Below, in pieces: positions 11,113 to 19,712 of a DNA stretch of 64,000 nucleotides. Under the pieces are notes generated by a model. The model saw only the letters and a list, made by a program, of their open reading frames with translations. It had not been told where the DNA came from and did no database searches. The position numbers were made by a program, and so were the translations under genes. Each line of letters starts with the position of its first letter. Position 1 is the stretch's first letter. This DNA is from Pyrinomonas methylaliphatogenes (lineage in GTDB: Bacteria; Acidobacteriota; Blastocatellia; Pyrinomonadales; Pyrinomonadaceae), in contig NZ_CBXV010000002.1 in the NCBI RefSeq assembly GCF_000820845.2, positions 124,001-188,000 of the forward strand, written 5' to 3'.

Positions 11113-11658
11113 ATGCGCCGCACACAATCAACACCTCATGATCGAGAAGGCGCCTTGCATGCGCTCGCCGAATTACACGAACGGGTCGCGCGCGCCGCGA
11201 GGCGCCTTGCGCGAAAGCATGAATTGCGATGCGCGCGCGGATGTCACGCTTGCTGCATCGACGGTTTGACCGTGTTCGAAATAGAAGCCGAACTCATACG
11301 CCGCCATCACAGGGATCTTTTGGAGCAAGGCGAGCCCCATCCGGTCGGCGCCTGCGCTTTCCTCGCCGAGGACGGCTCATGTCGTATCTATGAGCATCGC
11401 CCGTATGTCTGCCGCACACAGGGACTGCCGCTCCGCTGGCTCGAAGAGCTAGAAGATGGTGAACTGGTCGAGCTGCGCGATATCTGCCCGCTCAACGATC
11501 GAGGCCAACCGCTCGAAGGATTGCCCGCCGGGGATTGTTGGACGATCGGACCAGTCGAAGGGAAACTCGCAAAGTTACAGCTCATCTTCGGCCAAGGTAA
11601 GATGAACAGGGTCGCTCTTCGCGAACTCTTCGCGAGAAAAGGGAAGGCCGCGACTTAA
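11113..11658 (+). CDS. YkgJ-family cysteine cluster protein
   Basis: Zinc/iron-chelating cluster family protein (YkgJ, UPF0153). From the ATG at 11113 it has 181 residues. The N-terminal cluster is Cys40, Cys44, Cys47 and Cys48 (RCARGCHACCIDG), and the second is in GACAFLAEDGSCRIYEHRPYVCR. These residues are the hallmark of the family. The function is unknown in detail. An earlier in-frame start (11038) would overlap fmdB by 71 bp and is less likely. It is co-directional with fmdB and the small gene at 11677. Confidence 0.85.
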   Translation: MRRTQSTPHDREGALHALAELHERVARAARRLARKHELRCARGCHACCIDGLTVFEIEAELIRRHHRDLLEQGEPHPVGACAFLAEDGSCRIYEHRPYVCRTQGLPLRWLEELEDGELVELRDICPLNDRGQPLEGLPAGDCWTIGPVEGKLAKLQLIFGQGKMNRVALRELFARKGKAAT

Positions 11659-11676
11659 TCGTGGAGGAGATCGAAG

Positions 11677-11889
11677 ATGCAGTGGGTTCCTGTGGCAAGC
11701 AAGGAGGGCAGCGCTTACGTCGATCTCGACAAAGTCGTCAAAGTGCTGTTCGAAACCGAAGGCGGCGCGCTGCGCGCGCATCTTTTCGTCGCCGCGGGTG
11801 ACACAGAGTTGGTCCTGGCGGGCGTCGTCGTCGATCCCGATATCACTTCAGCCCTCTATCGCATCATCCAAGATCAGTCATTCTCATAA
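11677..11889 (+). CDS. Small hypothetical protein, 70 aa
   Basis: A 70-residue protein with a strong GGAGGAGA ribosome site ending 8 bp before its ATG. It looks like a compact alpha/beta fold: beta-strands around SAYVDLDKVVKVLF and ALRAHLFVAA, then a short C-terminal helix. No signal or membrane segment. The family is not recognised. It starts 18 bp after the YkgJ-like gene and probably shares its transcript. Confidence 0.65.
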   Translation: MQWVPVASKEGSAYVDLDKVVKVLFETEGGALRAHLFVAAGDTELVLAGVVVDPDITSALYRIIQDQSFS

Positions 11890-12032
11890 ACACCAGCCGG
11901 ATCTCCGCTGGCGACGCTGACCGAGCCTTCCGATGATCCGCCGTATCACGACGCGAGCGCGTAGAGCGCTGCGCGCGATCGAATCGCCGACCCGCGAGCG
12001 ATTTTCCCAACGCGACGGTCGAAGCGCGCGAA

Positions 12033-12767
12033 TCATCCGCCCGTCGATCTGATCTCCCTTTCAATGCGCTCCACACGATTGGTCGGGCTCGGATGATCGG
12101 AGAAGAAACCGCCGCCGCCACGCATGCGCCTCATAAAACTCGCCAAGCCATAAGGATTATAGCCAGCACGGCGCATCAACTGGACCGCTCCCACATCGGC
12201 CTGCGTTTCGGCTTCGCGGCTATAGCGCAAAAATAGCGAATTGAGCCCGAAACCGATGCCGAGGCGGGCGAGATTCGCGCCTAAGCCGCCGCCCAATTGG
12301 CCGCTGAGGACCTCCAGCGGCATCTGCGCGATCAAAGCCTTTGAGGCTTGATTCGTCCCATGTCGCAACGTCACATGCGTGATCTCATGCGCGAGCACTC
12401 CAGCAAGCTCATCATCGTTGCGCACGGCCCGTAACATCCCGCTCGTCACATAGACGTAACCGCCGGGAAGCGCGAAAGCGTTCACATCCGAACGATCTAT
12501 GACGCGAAAACGCCATGGCAAGCCCGGCATCGATGATCGAGCGGCGAGACGTTTGCCGATGCGAGTCACGCGCGGATCGTCGTAGGTGTGATACTGTCGC
12601 TCGACCTGCGCCGCCGAACGCCGCCCGATCTCCACGTCATCGCGAATGGAGAAGAGATTGAATCCCGGCCTCAATCGCGTCTGCGCCCAACCATCCGGCG
12701 TGGAAGCGACAAGGCCAAGCGTCAAAACGATGGCTATGAACCGATAGCTTTTTACGCCTCTCTTCAT
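12033..12767 (-). CDS. Exported M48-family zinc metalloprotease
   Basis: BepA/YggG-like peptidase of family M48, 244 residues. An N-terminal signal peptide ends near residue 29 (TPDGWAQ). The zinc site is HEITH at 127-131 with the third ligand in REAETQAD (Glu187, 191 Asp). The family degrades or quality-controls misfolded envelope proteins. Unlike BepA it has no TPR tail and ends soon after the catalytic domain. The gene is read toward ykgJ, convergent with the small gene at 11677, and its upstream region is a 415-bp gap with a repeat pair. Confidence 0.88.
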   Translation of the reverse strand: MKRGVKSYRFIAIVLTLGLVASTPDGWAQTRLRPGFNLFSIRDDVEIGRRSAAQVERQYHTYDDPRVTRIGKRLAARSSMPGLPWRFRVIDRSDVNAFALPGGYVYVTSGMLRAVRNDDELAGVLAHEITHVTLRHGTNQASKALIAQMPLEVLSGQLGGGLGANLARLGIGFGLNSLFLRYSREAETQADVGAVQLMRRAGYNPYGLASFMRRMRGGGGFFSDHPSPTNRVERIEREIRSTGG

Positions 12768-13182
12768 CGCTCTTCCCTCCTCATGACCCTCTTCGATCGA
12801 GAGGAAAGTCCCGTGCCAAACGTTTCGACGGAAGCTGAGCTAGAAGATCTTCATCGAAAAACAATCTTATCCCAATCTTTTCCCGCTCACATGGTGGATC
12901 GGCGAGGCCAAGTCCGCCGACCGAACCGCCGCTCGATATACGAAAAGATCAGGCTGAGTGTCGGAAAATGTGTCTCGACGGGCATTCTGTTGTCGTAGCG
13001 CGGGAGGGCCCACGCTGGAAGCGGTGAAGGCTCGACGGGCATTCTATTGTCGTGGCGAAGGTAGGCTTCGAGCCGAACTTGATCCCGGCGGTTTCTCCGG
13101 CCAAACCGAGTCTCGCCATGCTCCCCGTTACCCGACCTTTCCCCGGATAAGATCACCGAATCGGGCGCAAGTGGGTTTCAAT
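12768..13182. other. 415-bp gap with hairpin and repeat pair
   Basis: No convincing gene is seen. The gap contains a small hairpin (CCTCT/AGAGG, 12788-12804) just upstream of the M48 gene and the direct repeat pair at 12974. Open frames in it are short, lack a ribosome site and simply read through the repeats. The M48 promoter should lie in the left part, but no clear -35/-10 pair was found. Confidence 0.5.
12974..13057. repeat. Direct repeat pair, 27 bp, period 57 bp
   Basis: Copy 1 at 12974-13000 and copy 2 at 13031-13057 agree at 25 of 27 positions; the first 15 bases (CTCGACGGGCATTCT) are identical. A 30-bp unrelated spacer separates them. The pair lies in the middle of a gene-free gap. 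Confidence 0.8.
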
Positions 13183-14574
13183 TCAGCTTCGCTGGCGGGA
13201 CGAGATCAAAGAGACGACGATCAACGCGATGACCGAAAGCGCGATCGCCGGTATCACCGGATCTACGCCGGTCATCGCCCCGAACCCGCCGAACTCCCAG
13301 ACGAGCGTGACGACGACGCCCGTGATGATCGAAGTCACCGCGCCGACGGCCGTCGCGCGCGGCCAGATGAAAGCGGCGACGAGCGAAGGCGTCACGCCCG
13401 TGCCGTAAATCGTATAGGCGCGCAAAGCGACTTCGAGGAACTTCTCCGAATAAGTGGAGATGACGTAGGCGATCACTCCCAAAACGATGACGGTCGCGCG
13501 CAACAACCAGACCAAACTCCTCTCGCTGGCCTGTGGGTTGATGAAGCGCTGGTAGACATCGCGCACCAGCGCCGTCGCCGGCACTAACAGATAAGAGATC
13601 GCCGTTGACATGATGATCGCCATGATCGTCGTCATGACCACCGCGCCGAGCCAGACGGGCAGATGATCGCGCGCGACATAAGCGATGACGCGCCCCGGCT
13701 GGACCAGCTTCCCATCTTGCCACTCGAGCGCCGAGGCGACCCATGCCGTTAAGATTATCATCCATTCCATGTAAGCGACGCCGAGAAGCAGCCACAACGT
13801 CGCCGCGCGCGCTTTCCCTTCCGTCTGCGCCGAGAAGAAACGCTGATACATATTCGCATCGCCGAGCACCAACAAACCGGGCGGCAAGATATAACCGATG
13901 GCTTGCACCCAGCCGATCGGTCCAAAGGGTTTCAGGTGATCGGCGGGCAAACGGGTCGCGATGCCTTCGTACCCGCCGGCGGTGAACCAAAGATACGGGA
14001 GCGTAATGAGGATGCCGATGATCATCGTGATCCCCATCGCCACATCCGTATACGCGACCGAGAACATTCCAGCGAGCGCCGTGTAGATGATGATGAACGC
14101 GGTGACGATGATGACGGCGAGATGAAAGTCTAAGGTCGGCATCGTCAAATTGATGACGGCGGCGGCGGCACGGTATTGATAAGAGACGATCGTCACCGCC
14201 GTCATCACGAGCGTGATGACGCCGAGGAGCCGGGCCCATTTGTTATAACGCCTCTCGAGGATGTCCTGCACGGTGATCGCCTCGAAACGGCGCGCGCGGG
14301 CAGCCAAGAAGGAGAGCGCGGCGATGCCGGCGAGCGCGCCGAGCGGCAAGATCCAAGCCGCGATGCCGACTTCGTAGACTTTGCCGGCATTGCCGAAGAT
14401 CGACCCTGTGCCGATCCATGTCGCAAGCATCGTCCCGAAAAGGACGAAGGTGCCAAGCTGACGCCCGGCGACCGAGAAATCCTCCTGTCGTTCAACGCCG
14501 CGACTGCGAATCGCGCCGATGCCGACAAGGAAGATCAGATACGCAACGATGGTCCAGAAATAGATCGTCATCAT
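13183..14574 (-). CDS. Sodium:solute symporter family protein
   Basis: Secondary transporter of the SSS/SSF family, 463 residues with about 13 hydrophobic helices. Typical features are the GSIFGNAGKVYEVGIAAW region in helix 2, the helix 3 segment ITVQDILERRYNKWARLLGV, and an extended C-terminal set of helices. SSS members carry sugars, amino acids, carboxylates or vitamins with Na+; the substrate cannot be told from the sequence. It lies 36 bp downstream of the S9 peptidase gene on the same strand, so it may import peptidase products (for example proline or peptides), which is inference. Confidence 0.88.
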   Translation of the reverse strand: MMTIYFWTIVAYLIFLVGIGAIRSRGVERQEDFSVAGRQLGTFVLFGTMLATWIGTGSIFGNAGKVYEVGIAAWILPLGALAGIAALSFLAARARRFEAITVQDILERRYNKWARLLGVITLVMTAVTIVSYQYRAAAAVINLTMPTLDFHLAVIIVTAFIIIYTALAGMFSVAYTDVAMGITMIIGILITLPYLWFTAGGYEGIATRLPADHLKPFGPIGWVQAIGYILPPGLLVLGDANMYQRFFSAQTEGKARAATLWLLLGVAYMEWMIILTAWVASALEWQDGKLVQPGRVIAYVARDHLPVWLGAVVMTTIMAIIMSTAISYLLVPATALVRDVYQRFINPQASERSLVWLLRATVIVLGVIAYVISTYSEKFLEVALRAYTIYGTGVTPSLVAAFIWPRATAVGAVTSIITGVVVTLVWEFGGFGAMTGVDPVIPAIALSVIALIVVSLISSRQRS

Positions 14575-14610
14575 TCATCGTCCTAATGATTGGGGTTGAC
14601 GAACTCGCGC

Positions 14611-16809
14611 TCACAAGTTGTTGAGGATGAAATCGGTCATCATCTGGCGCAAGTGCTTGACCAGAAGCGGATCGCTGACGCCATGGCGCGACTTCGGGTA
14701 AAGCATCAGTTGAAACTGCTTGCCCGCCTTCTGCAGCTCGTAGATGAGCTGGATGCTGTTCTGTAGATGAACGTTATCATCGATCGTCCCGTGGATCAGG
14801 AGGAGTTTGCCGTGAAGATTCGAAGCCGCGCGTATGACTGAGCTACGCCGATAACCTTCAGGATTATTCTGCGGCAAGCGCATGTAGCGTTCCGTGTAAA
14901 TCGAGTCATAGAGGTGCCAGTCGGTCACGGGCGCGCCAGCGATCCCGAGGCGGAAGCTCTGGCTATGCGTCAAGGCGTAACTCGTCATATAGCCGCCGAA
15001 GCTCCATCCCCACAGACCGATGCGCGAAGCGTCGACATAAGGCAAGCTGCGCAGGTATGCGATGCCGTCCTCCAGATCGCGCAATTCCAGCTCCCCGAAA
15101 TTGCCATACGCCGCCCACGCCGATTGCGCCCCTTTGCCGCTCGCCGTGCGATTGTCGCAGATCCAGATGATGTAACCGCGCTGGGCCAACATCTGATGCC
15201 ACATATAGGTCGGTCCGCCCCAAGCGTTCCGGACGGAAGGAGCGTGCGGACCGGAGTAGGTGTAACTCATCACCGGATACTTCTTGGTGGGGTCGAAATC
15301 GGGCGGTTTGATCATCATCGCTTCCATGATGAAGCCGTCGCGCGCCTTGACCTGCAAGAATTCGGGCGTACCCAATTTGAACTGGCGAAGCGCTTCGACG
15401 CGGTTCTCGTCTATGACGCGCACCAATCGCCCTTCCGCATCGAACAGGCGAACCTGCGGCGGAGTTCTGACATCGCTCCAATAATCTATGAAGCGCGTGA
15501 ACTGCGGATTGAAAGAGGCGCGATGCGTGCCCTCTATTTGCGTCAAGCGCGTCAATTGACTGCCGTCGAGCTTGATCCGATAAACATGTTCCGCGATGGG
15601 ACTATGTTCGGTCGCGCTGAAATAGATCCAACCGTTCGTTTCATCGACGCCGTAAAGATCGCGAACCTCCCATTCGCCATTCGTCACCTGGCGGATCAAC
15701 TTCCCATCGGGCGCGTAGTGATAAAGGTGCATCCAACCGTTTCGCTCGCTGCGCCACAGAAAAGAGCCGTCGCGCAACCAGTGTGGGTTGTCCACCGCTT
15801 CGACCCACGCGCGCGTGGTCTCGCGAAACAGGGTCGTCACACGCCCCGTCTCCACATCAGCCGCGTTCAGATCGAGAAAGGTCTGTTCGCGATTCTGCGC
15901 CTGAAAGACGACGCGCTTCGCGTCCGGAGTCCACGCCACGCGCGAGATCAGCAGATCGGTCGGCACATAAGCCTCTAGATCGACCCAGCGCGTCGGACCG
16001 CCGACGATGCTCACGATCCCGAGTCTCACGAGCGGATTCGGATCACCGGCGAGCGGATAGTGCGTCTGCTCCAGCTCTTGAAGCCGAGGGACGTGATCGA
16101 CGACCGCGAAACGATGGACGCTCTTTTCGTTCAATTGCAGATAGGCGATGCGCTTCGAATCCGGGCTCCACCAATAGCCGCGCGTGTTGCCGCGACCGTA
16201 AAGCTCTTCCTCATAGACCCAATCGAGCCGCCCGTTCAACAGCTCATCGCTGCCATCGCTGGTCAACGCGCGTTCCCGCCCCGTAGCTAAATCGATGACG
16301 TAGAGGTTCCCGGCGCGCACGAACGCGATCGATCGCCCGTCGGGACTGAACGTCGCATCGGTCTCTTCTTCGGGCGTGGAAGTCAACCGAACGACCCGAT
16401 CGCTCCCGAGTTCATAGTAGAAGAGGTCGTTGGCATGGTTGAGCAAGACGGCTGTTCGCGCCGGATTGAAGTTATAAGAGGCTTGATTCGACAGACGGCG
16501 CGCATCCTCTTCGCTGAATCCGGGAAGACGGCGCAACGCCGCTTCCATCCTCGCGCTGTCGAAGAACGGCACAGCCGCGCCTGTCGTCGCCTCGACTTTC
16601 ATCAATTGCGTGCGGCCATCGGAAGTCTTGCTTTGCAGATAGTGCTCGCCGTCGCTCAACCACATCAGATTGAGCGGCGGCGAACCGTTGAAATTTATGC
16701 GCTTGACCGGATCGTAGATGTCATCTAGCGTCAAAAGCCTCTCCTGAGCCGCACCGACTCCGCTCAGGATGAAGAGGAGAATGAAGGGAAGAGTCACGCG
16801 CTTGTTCAT
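14611..16809 (-). CDS. Exported S9 (dipeptidyl-peptidase IV-like) peptidase
   Basis: Serine peptidase of family S9, 732 residues from the ATG at 16809, which is preceded by GGAGGG. This start gives a good signal peptide ending at GAAQ; a longer frame to 16908 adds a non-signal extension. An N-terminal beta-propeller (about 40-470) contains DPP-IV-like segments such as YEEELYGRGNTRGYWWSPD. The C-terminal alpha/beta hydrolase holds the nucleophile elbow GWSFGGYMTS, the Asp in TIDDNVH and the His in SRHGVSD. It likely removes N-terminal dipeptides (X-Pro) outside the cytoplasm. The symporter gene follows in the same direction. Confidence 0.93.
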   Translation of the reverse strand: MNKRVTLPFILLFILSGVGAAQERLLTLDDIYDPVKRINFNGSPPLNLMWLSDGEHYLQSKTSDGRTQLMKVEATTGAAVPFFDSARMEAALRRLPGFSEEDARRLSNQASYNFNPARTAVLLNHANDLFYYELGSDRVVRLTSTPEEETDATFSPDGRSIAFVRAGNLYVIDLATGRERALTSDGSDELLNGRLDWVYEEELYGRGNTRGYWWSPDSKRIAYLQLNEKSVHRFAVVDHVPRLQELEQTHYPLAGDPNPLVRLGIVSIVGGPTRWVDLEAYVPTDLLISRVAWTPDAKRVVFQAQNREQTFLDLNAADVETGRVTTLFRETTRAWVEAVDNPHWLRDGSFLWRSERNGWMHLYHYAPDGKLIRQVTNGEWEVRDLYGVDETNGWIYFSATEHSPIAEHVYRIKLDGSQLTRLTQIEGTHRASFNPQFTRFIDYWSDVRTPPQVRLFDAEGRLVRVIDENRVEALRQFKLGTPEFLQVKARDGFIMEAMMIKPPDFDPTKKYPVMSYTYSGPHAPSVRNAWGGPTYMWHQMLAQRGYIIWICDNRTASGKGAQSAWAAYGNFGELELRDLEDGIAYLRSLPYVDASRIGLWGWSFGGYMTSYALTHSQSFRLGIAGAPVTDWHLYDSIYTERYMRLPQNNPEGYRRSSVIRAASNLHGKLLLIHGTIDDNVHLQNSIQLIYELQKAGKQFQLMLYPKSRHGVSDPLLVKHLRQMMTDFILNNL

Positions 16810-16946
16810 CAATCGCCCTCCATCTGTGATCGAAGAGCCCAGTTTCGCACACGGCGCCCAGACATGGATGCTCAAATGGACCAGCGGTCGCAAAACGACG
16901 CTGCCCACGTCCGAAAGCGCTTATGCGCCCTCAAACGTCGCCGAAG

Positions 16947-17873
16947 TCACTTGTGCGCAGCCGGACCCAAGTTTGGCCCAGCCGCTCGCATGCGCAGCCG
17001 GTACACGCTGGTCCGCGCCGTGATGTAAAGCGTTCGACGATCCGCATCTCCCCAAGCCAAGTTGGCCGGGACCTCGGGTGTCTCGATGATGCCAAGCTTT
17101 CGGCCATCCGGCGCGAAGATCCAGACGCCATGTGACCCAGTGCAATAGATGTTGCCTCGTTCATCGACCTTCATCCCATCGGGCACGCCGGCCTCTCCGC
17201 TCCCTTCGAGCGTCGCAAAGACGCGCTTGTTAGCAATGGACCCATCCGGAAGCACGTCGAAAACGCTGATGGTGCCTTCCGCCGAGTCGGAGACATACAA
17301 CCTCCGCTCATCGGGCGAGAACGCGATGCCGTTCGGTCGTTTGAAGCTTCGATCGAGTAGACTCAATTCGCCGCGCGGCGTCAACCGATAGACGCCGTAA
17401 AAGCCCAATTCCTCTTGCTCTTTACTGATGCCATAGGGAGGGTCTGTGAAGTAGATGCTGCCATCGGAGCGGATCGCCAGATCGTTCGGACTATTGAGGC
17501 GCTTCCCCTGATAGCGCGCGGCAAGCGTGACGATGGAACCATCGCGCTCGGTGCGCGACACTCGCCTGTCGTGCTCGCACGTGACGAGTCGGCCCTGCAG
17601 ATCGAAGAGGTTGCCGTTGGCGTGCCCCGAAGGACGCCGAAAGACTTCGGTCCGCCCGGTACGCGGATCCCACTTGTAGATGGTATCGGCGGGGATATCG
17701 CTGAAGATCAGGAAACCGCGAGGATGCCACGCGGGGCCCTCGGTGAACTTGAAACAGCAAGCGACCTTTTCGAGTTTCCCACCAGCCGCGATGATCTCAT
17801 GCAGTCCGTCTTGAGCCGAAGCCGACAACCCAAAGATCGCGCACAAGGCGAAGAGGAAACCGTACCGACGCAT
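16947..17873 (-). CDS. Exported SMP-30/gluconolactonase-like protein
   Basis: Six-bladed beta-propeller of the SMP-30/gluconolaconase/LRE family, 308 residues. A signal peptide ends near residue 20 (SASAQDG). Typical motifs are EGPAWHPRG at the first blade, RLNSPNDLAIRSDGSIYFTD with the metal-binding Asn-Asp, and VPDGMKVDERGNIYCTG, where DGM is the conserved metal-site motif. The family hydrolyses sugar lactones with a divalent metal. Its position next to the S9 peptidase start on the same strand (137 bp) gives no clear functional link. Confidence 0.88.
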   Translation of the reverse strand: MRRYGFLFALCAIFGLSASAQDGLHEIIAAGGKLEKVACCFKFTEGPAWHPRGFLIFSDIPADTIYKWDPRTGRTEVFRRPSGHANGNLFDLQGRLVTCEHDRRVSRTERDGSIVTLAARYQGKRLNSPNDLAIRSDGSIYFTDPPYGISKEQEELGFYGVYRLTPRGELSLLDRSFKRPNGIAFSPDERRLYVSDSAEGTISVFDVLPDGSIANKRVFATLEGSGEAGVPDGMKVDERGNIYCTGSHGVWIFAPDGRKLGIIETPEVPANLAWGDADRRTLYITARTSVYRLRMRAAGPNLGPAAHK

Positions 17874-17990
17874 CCGTTAATGGCTCTCCCTCAACGCGAT
17901 ATCGGTCCAGCGAAGATCACGCAGCGATCATCTGGCGAATCGATCGCTACGCGGCGGCAGCCCCGTCGCGAAGCTCGCCTCGACCGGGCC

Positions 17991-19070
17991 TCAACCGGCG
18001 ATAGCCGCCTCCGCTTTCAACTTCTCGGTTTGGTAATGAGTGATGAGCGCTTGAATCAATTCATCCAACTCGCCATCCATTACGAGGTCGAGTTGATGAA
18101 GCGTCAGACCGATGCGATGATCGGTCACGCGATTCTCTTTAAAATTGTAAGTGCGAATCTTCTCCGAACGATCGCCGCTCCCGACCATCGAACGGCGTTC
18201 GCTGGCTAGCTCTTCATGCCGCTTGCGCTCTTCCATCTCCTGCAGACGCGCGCGCAGAATGCGCAGCGCTTTTTCGCGGTTCTTGATCTGAGATTTCTCG
18301 TCTTGGATCGAGACGACGATCCCCGTCGGCAGATGCGTGATGCGCACTGCCGAGTAAGTCGTGTTGACCGACTGCCCTCCCGGACCCGATGAGCAGAAGG
18401 TGTCGATGCGTATATCTTTCGGATCGATCTTGACTTCGACCTCTTCCGCTTCGGGCAGAACGGCGACCGTCACGGCGGAAGTGTGTATCCGCCCGGCGCT
18501 TTCGGTCTGCGGCACGCGCTGGACCCGATGGACCCCTGATTCATGTTTGAGCCGGGAGTAGACGCCTTCGCCCTCGATCACGGCGATCGCCTCTTTTATC
18601 CCGCCGATATCCGATTCCGAGACATCGAGCAACTCGAATCGCCATCCCTGTCGTTCCGCATAACGTTGGTACATGCGCAAGATCTCCGCGGCGAAGAGCG
18701 TCGCTTCATCGCCGCCCGTTCCGGCACGCACTTCGAGGATGACGTTCTTCTCATCATTCGGATCGCGCGGCAACAGGAGCACACGCAATTCGTTTTCGCA
18801 AGAACGGATGCGCTCCTCCAGGGAATGGATCTCGCTGCGCGCCAATTCGCGCAACTCATCGTCGTCGCCTTCCGCCAGCATCTCGCGCGCACCTTCGAGC
18901 TCACGCTTGAGGCTCTTCCACGTGCGATACTTCTCGACTATCTCGCCCAACTGACGATGCTGTTTGACGAGCTTCCCATAGCTCACCGGGTCAGAGAGCG
19001 CTTCGGGAGAAGAGAGCTGTTCGGTGAGCTCTTCGTAACGCGCCTCGATCTGATCCAGTTTCTCTAACAT
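17991..19070 (-). CDS. prfA: Peptide chain release factor 1
   Basis: Class I release factor that ends translation at UAA and UAG, 359 residues. The universal GGQ motif is at 231-233 ([12 protein letters not shown]). The tripeptide stop-codon determinant is P-Q-T at 187-189 in RVPQTES, the P-x-T form of RF1 rather than the SPF of RF2. The N-terminal helical domain 1 and the codon-recognition domain are complete. It follows rpmE on the same strand at 161 bp, a common bacterial pairing. No prmC is seen downstream. Confidence 0.97.
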   Translation of the reverse strand: MLEKLDQIEARYEELTEQLSSPEALSDPVSYGKLVKQHRQLGEIVEKYRTWKSLKRELEGAREMLAEGDDDELRELARSEIHSLEERIRSCENELRVLLLPRDPNDEKNVILEVRAGTGGDEATLFAAEILRMYQRYAERQGWRFELLDVSESDIGGIKEAIAVIEGEGVYSRLKHESGVHRVQRVPQTESAGRIHTSAVTVAVLPEAEEVEVKIDPKDIRIDTFCSSGPGGQSVNTTYSAVRITHLPTGIVVSIQDEKSQIKNREKALRILRARLQEMEERKRHEELASERRSMVGSGDRSEKIRTYNFKENRVTDHRIGLTLHQLDLVMDGELDELIQALITHYQTEKLKAEAAIAG

Positions 19071-19117
19071 CTATCGCTCCCTTTCGAGATCGGCACAGAA
19101 TAGACTAACGCCGACGC

Positions 19118-19139
19118 TGGCGGCCCCATAGAACCGCCA
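19118..19139 (-). other. Hairpin between rpmE and prfA
   Basis: TGGCGG at 19118-19123 and CCGCCA at 19134-19139 form a 6-bp stem with a 10-nt loop, midway between rpmE and prfA. Without a T-run it is more likely an RNA-stability or processing element than a terminator. Confidence 0.3.
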
Positions 19140-19231
19140 ATCGCGCCGGCGCTCCCAATCGAGAGGCTAGTATGACGGGATCGATCTTCTCATCAAAAGA
19201 CTCATCGCGCGCACTCGATCGACCAATCGCC

Positions 19232-19459
19232 CTATTGCGCGACTTCGGCGGCTTGCCCTTTGCGCGTGTAGCGTTTATTGAAGCGATCGACGCGCCCCGC
19301 AGTATCGACCAGTTTCTGTTTGCCCGTAAAGAACGGATGACAGTTCGAGCAGATTTCGACATGAAGATCGCCTTTGCGCGTCGACCGCGTCTTAAAACTG
19401 ACGCCACATGCGCAAGTGACCGTTATCTCATGATAATCAGGATGAATGCCCTTCTTCAT
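19232..19459 (-). CDS. rpmE: 50S ribosomal protein L31 (zinc type)
   Basis: Ribosomal protein L31 of the large subunit, about 75 residues from the ATG at 19459 ([12 protein letters not shown]). It is the zinc-binding C+ form, with TCACG and [12 protein letters not shown] holding the four ligands. The RVDRFNKRY signature closes the core, and a short extra C-terminal tail follows. A longer reading from 19489 adds ten residues that the family does not have. It precedes prfA on the same strand. Confidence 0.96.
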   Translation of the reverse strand: MKKGIHPDYHEITVTCACGVSFKTRSTRKGDLHVEICSNCHPFFTGKQKLVDTAGRVDRFNKRYTRKGQAAEVAQ

Positions 19460-19614
19460 TATTTCCTCGCTTTTCGAAAATTTGCCCATTAATCGAAGCT
19501 AGAATGATACTTTCAGGCGAAGCTCCGGGTCAAGCTAGGCGCTTCCTTTGAGCTGCCGCCAGCGATCGCCAAACCATCGCGGATCATCGCTACGGACGAG
19601 GCCGCGACAGAAAG

Positions 19615-19712
19615 CGCCTTCAAGGGCGAAGATGAACGATCCAAACTGAAGTGCGCCGACTGGGCGCGCACGCAAGGGATCGCCTTCAAGGGCGAAGATG
19701 GACGATCCAAAC
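19615..19712. repeat. Direct repeat pair, 32 bp, period exactly 66 bp
   Basis: Copy 1 at 19615-19646 and copy 2 at 19681-19712 differ at one base. Similarity stops sharply on both sides. The spacer 19647-19680 (34 bp) is unrelated to either flank. Copy 2 covers the stop codon and last seven or eight codons of the glycoside hydrolase gene, so copy 2 is likely the original and copy 1 the duplicate. Confidence 0.92.

Noticed and set aside
12887-13156. An 89-codon frame containing repeated RYDNRMPVE-like segments.
   Set aside because: It just translates the 57-bp repeat pair, has no ribosome site and crosses the gap; not convincing as a gene.
16810-16946. A longer N-terminus for the S9 peptidase (from 16908).
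   Set aside because: The extra residues are not signal-like, while the ATG at 16809 has a GGAGGG and a normal signal peptide.
19513-19710. A 65-codon minus frame with repeated DRxSSPLKA.
   Set aside because: It is the translation of the 66-bp repeat pair and overlaps the glycoside hydrolase end; no independent support.
19615-19712. A normal CRISPR array.
   Set aside because: There are only two copies, the repeat differs from the other loci, and no leader or cas genes are seen. Only the geometry is CRISPR-like, so it is reported as a possible scar, not as an array.
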